This document shows positions 61,569 to 64,000 of a stretch of 64,000 nt of DNA, piece after piece. Both the position numbers and the translations under genes were made by a program. The notes beneath the pieces were generated by a model, which was given only the letters and a program-made list of their open reading frames with translations, searched no databases and had not been told where the DNA came from. Source of the stretch: JAGQPD01 sp020426865 (GTDB lineage Bacteria > Planctomycetota > Planctomycetia > Pirellulales > Pirellulaceae); assembly GCA_041399065.1 (NCBI GenBank), contig JAWKTN010000006.1, forward strand, positions 620,001 to 684,000, given 5' to 3'. Each line of letters starts with the position of its first letter. The stretch's first letter is position 1.

Positions 61569-62567
61569 TTACTGCGCCGGCTTGACGTCGCTCAAGATAC
61601 TGGCAATTCCTTGAGGGACGGCGAAGGCAGTACCGTGTGTTGCGTCGGGTGGCATCTTGAGCTGGTCGCTGATGTCCGTCCAGTGCTTCAGATCTCGCGA
61701 TGTCACCGCGCCATAGCGGTCCTCGCGGTAGCAGTCGAAGTAGACGTACCACTGATCGCCGATTTTTAACGGCGAAGGGCCTTCGGCCCAGAAATCACCG
61801 GTGATGGGGGCACTCGCCGGTCCGTACGGCCCCGCCGCGGCCTCCGCGAAAGCGATGCGGATATTCTTCTGTGGCGCCAGCGGTACATTCGTTTCATCCT
61901 TTAGAAACAGGACATAGCTGCCCGCCGCAATCTTGGCAATCGCGCCGTCAATAACGTTGAATTTCTGATCGTAGAACAGACGTGTGTCGGTGTATATCTT
62001 GAAATCGCGAGTCGTAACGCAATACAAACGATGGTTACTGCCTGCCTCGGGAATCGATTGACTCGGTTGGCCCTCCGTCTCTGTAAAGCGACCAGGAATT
62101 GTCGTCGACCAGACGATGATATAAGTCTCGGTCGCATCGTCATAGAAGATTTCAGGAGCCCAACAATTGGCCGCCTTCGCTTCGTGCTTCATCACCGGTA
62201 GTGTCTGCTGCGGCGTCCAATGAATCAAATCTCGCGATGAGCTGTAGCCAATACTCTTTTCGTGCCAGCTAACCGTCCACACCATGTGAAACGTACCGTC
62301 CGGGCCCCGCACGATCGATGGGTCCCGCATCAGCTTATCGTCCCCCGCTTCGGGCCGCAGGAATGATTCCCCCCCCTTGAGCGCCGTCCAATTCAGTCCG
62401 TCGGTACTGTGAGCCAGGTGCAACCCATCCTCACCGTTTCCTATGAAGTAGGCAAACACGTAATCCTGTTTCGGCGTTTCGTCGCCCACGGCCAACGATG
62501 TAAACACTATGAACCATCCGCCCGCTAGCCACGGATAATTCAGACTCAATCGAATAACATCACGCAT
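61569..62567 (-). CDS. secreted GH43-like five-bladed propeller hydrolase
   Basis: 332 residues from ATG 62567. A signal segment (YPWLAGGWFIVFTSLAVG) is followed by five propeller blades: YVFAYFIGNGEDGLHLAHSTDGLNWTAL, KLMRDPSIVRGPDGTFHMVWTVSW with an Arg-Asp-Pro of the GH43/GH117 type, NCWAPEIFYDDATETYIIVWS and DFWAEGPSPLKIGDQWYVYFDCYRED with a candidate acid Glu. Arabinan, xylan or galactan fragments are usual substrates. It is convergent with the response regulator. The family placement is by motif; an inactive sugar-binding propeller is possible. Confidence 0.8.
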   Translation of the reverse strand: MRDVIRLSLNYPWLAGGWFIVFTSLAVGDETPKQDYVFAYFIGNGEDGLHLAHSTDGLNWTALKGGESFLRPEAGDDKLMRDPSIVRGPDGTFHMVWTVSWHEKSIGYSSSRDLIHWTPQQTLPVMKHEAKAANCWAPEIFYDDATETYIIVWSTTIPGRFTETEGQPSQSIPEAGSNHRLYCVTTRDFKIYTDTRLFYDQKFNVIDGAIAKIAAGSYVLFLKDETNVPLAPQKNIRIAFAEAAAGPYGPASAPITGDFWAEGPSPLKIGDQWYVYFDCYREDRYGAVTSRDLKHWTDISDQLKMPPDATHGTAFAVPQGIASILSDVKPAQ

Positions 62568-63080
62568 CTGAAATACTCCCAACGCATGTCGTCCACACTT
62601 CCCTTGCTCAGCCAGGCATGTCAGCGCACCGACTGATGCCACTGGTCGACAGGTATATCCTGCAGGCACATCTTAACCGCTGGCCCGTGGAGGCCGCAAC
62701 GACACTACGAATTCCCCCGGCGCACGACAGATCGCCGCGGTGTTCGGAAACAATCAAGTTGTGGCATAGTCCCACGGCCTCCCCAACCGTATCTCGGCAA
62801 TGCCGCGAAGCATAGCGGGCGAGTGCGACATCGCGATGGCACTTTATCGTCGTCAGGCTCGCAGTCGAATCGGACATCAACCATGGAACGGCTCTGAAAT
62901 CATGTGTGGCTCGACGCTGAAAGACTCGCAGTCGGAGTTACGAAGACTGAAGGCTACGGCAGTGCACGTCGACTGCAGTATTGTGATACAATGCCGGAAA
63001 GAAGCGGTTCAGCGAAATCCATGTCGGCGAGAACTTTTCCTTAAAACGACAATTCGTTTGCGAGCATGGCGGACAAGTTT
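62568..63080. other. divergent intergenic region
   Basis: 513 bases between the GH43-like and six-hairpin glycosidase genes. A candidate extended -10 lies at 62984-62992. The rest shows no repeat, terminator or credible coding frame. Confidence 0.5.
62984..62992 (+). promoter_or_regulatory. candidate extended -10 promoter
   Basis: TGATACAAT: a TGn extension directly before TACAAT, 88 bases upstream of the glycosidase ATG. No -35 match is found at standard spacing, which extended -10 promoters can tolerate. Confidence 0.3.
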
Positions 63081-64000
63081 ATGAAGCACGTTTCGATTTT
63101 CCTGTGGACCGTTCTTCTCGCCAACCCGGCTGCTCTATTGGCGGAACCCTTGCATGTACTTCGCCCGGGTGATTATCAGCATTACATCGAAAACTTCAAT
63201 CGGATGGAACCGGAAACGGTTGTCAACCAAATCCCCAACCGTGTGGCGTGGGACTGGTTGAAGGACAACGCACCCTTCTTTGATTGTCCTGCCAAGCAAT
63301 TCGAGGAGACGTACTACTTTCGCTGGTGGTCGTTCCGAAAACATATTAAATCGACACCCGATGGGAGAGTGATCACTGAGTTCTTGACACCGGTCAGCCA
63401 CGCGGGTGCCAATAATACGATTGCCTGCGCTGTCGGGCACCATGTCGCCGAAGGTCGCTGGTTGTCCGATCGCGAATTGTTGGACGAATACCTGCGATTC
63501 TGGTTTTACGGCGGTGAGAAACACAGACCGGTCCCGCATTTTCACAACTTCAGCAGTTGGATGGCCGTTGCGGTTTGGGAACGTTACCTCGTCACCGGTG
63601 ACCGAGAGTTTACCGCTTCGCTACTGGATGACCTCGTGGCCGACTACCACCAGTGGGTAGCGGAACGCGGTACGCAAGACGGGATGTTCTGGCAGTACGA
63701 TGTGCGGGACGGCATGGAAGAATCGATCAGTGGCGGACGGAAGACGAAGAACATCCGACCGACGATCAACAGTTACATGGCCGCCAATGCCAATGCGATC
63801 GCCAAGATCGCCGGGCTTGCTGAGCGCGACGATCTTGCGGTTGAGTTTCGCAAACGCGGAGCTGCCCTGCAGGAGGCGATGACCACCTCGCTGTGGGATG
63901 ACCAGGCCAAGTTCTTCAAGGTCCGTTTCGAGAACGGCAGATTATCCGACGTCCGGGAAGCGATCGGGTATATCCCCTGGCGGTTTGAGCTGGCAGGAGC
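63081..64000 (+). CDS. six-hairpin (MGH1-like) glycoside hydrolase, cut by window end
   Basis: 306 codons from ATG 63081, open to the last base. The signal peptide is HVSIFLWTVLLANPAALLA. The visible part is an (alpha/alpha)6-barrel-type start: TYYFRWWSFRKHIKSTPDGRVITEFLTPVSHAGANNTIACAVGHHVAEGRWL, FWQYDVRDGMEESISGGRK and PTINSYMAANANAIAKIAGL. Acidic candidates (Asp in DVRDGME) are present. This resembles MGH1-like glycosidases common in planctomycetes. Position beside GH127, pectate lyase-like and GH43-like genes suggests action on plant or algal polysaccharide fragments. The full domain order lies outside the window. Confidence 0.8.
   Translation, partial: MKHVSIFLWTVLLANPAALLAEPLHVLRPGDYQHYIENFNRMEPETVVNQIPNRVAWDWLKDNAPFFDCPAKQFEETYYFRWWSFRKHIKSTPDGRVITEFLTPVSHAGANNTIACAVGHHVAEGRWLSDRELLDEYLRFWFYGGEKHRPVPHFHNFSSWMAVAVWERYLVTGDREFTASLLDDLVADYHQWVAERGTQDGMFWQYDVRDGMEESISGGRKTKNIRPTINSYMAANANAIAKIAGLAERDDLAVEFRKRGAALQEAMTTSLWDDQAKFFKVRFENGRLSDVREAIGYIPWRFELAG

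Overview
The window looks like a chromosomal segment of a planctomycete, probably Pirellulales-like. The evidence is family content: a prepilin-type DUF1559 protein, three secreted proteins ending in PEP-CTERM sorting signals, an autotransporter-type beta-strand repeat protein with a dockerin, a Tat-exported Gfo/Idh/MocA oxidoreductase next to a DUF6807 protein, an Uma2 protein and many secreted carbohydrate-active enzymes. No rRNA, tRNA or CRISPR array was recognised. Both ends cut through genes.

Layout. 1-1914: end of an ABC exporter (ATPase tail plus permease). 2214-7570: surface-polysaccharide genes (glycosyltransferase, flippase, F420-hydrogenase-beta-like protein, polysaccharide pyruvyl transferase). 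7703-12054: a WD40-type secreted protein split by an IS630-like element. 12081-15638: acyltransferase, FkbM methyltransferase and an SBF transporter, all on the minus strand. 15851-28281: a compact minus-strand sugar operon. 28875-34177: an Imm51-like immunity protein, a thioredoxin-like protein, an Uma2 protein, and a DUF6807 / Gfo-Idh / beta-hydroxyacid dehydrogenase set. 34497-40210: the imuA-imuB-dnaE2 mutagenesis cassette, with imuA frameshifted. 40400-42346: ECF sigma factor, anti-sigma factor and a spondin-like PEP-CTERM protein. 42485-51674: M28 peptidase, class C serine hydrolase, DUF1559 pseudopilin and two more PEP-CTERM proteins. 51765-64000: beta-helix/DUF6298-like protein, rhomboid, GH127, pectate lyase-like protein, response regulator, GH43-like protein and a six-hairpin glycosidase cut by the window end.

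The most interesting region is the minus-strand operon 28281->15851. In transcription order it encodes a fucose/arabinose-type isomerase, a two-subunit transketolase, an FGGY kinase, a ribose-type ABC importer (binding lipoprotein, DUF2291 protein, ATPase, permease), a RuBisCO-like protein, a DUF1537 acid-sugar kinase and an Asp/Glu-racemase-family protein. Most junctions are 4-base ATGA overlaps or short gaps. In the published D-apiose pathways, isomerase + FGGY kinase + two-subunit transketolase form the apulose-4-phosphate route, and DUF1537 kinase + RuBisCO-like protein form the 3-oxo-isoapionate-4-phosphate route. Both sets appear here around one importer. D-apiose is a sugar of plant rhamnogalacturonan II, and the right end of the window carries pectin and arabinan-type enzymes. 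The combined reading is an inference: this bacterium may harvest branched pentoses from plant or algal pectin. The exact substrate cannot be read from sequence.

Repeats of note are a dispersed hairpin (ACGGCTGGGACAGCCGT type, eight copies at four places), a 13-bp tandem array, a 26-bp inverted repeat, 15-bp in-frame repeats at the start of dnaE2, and a textbook terminator at 51703.
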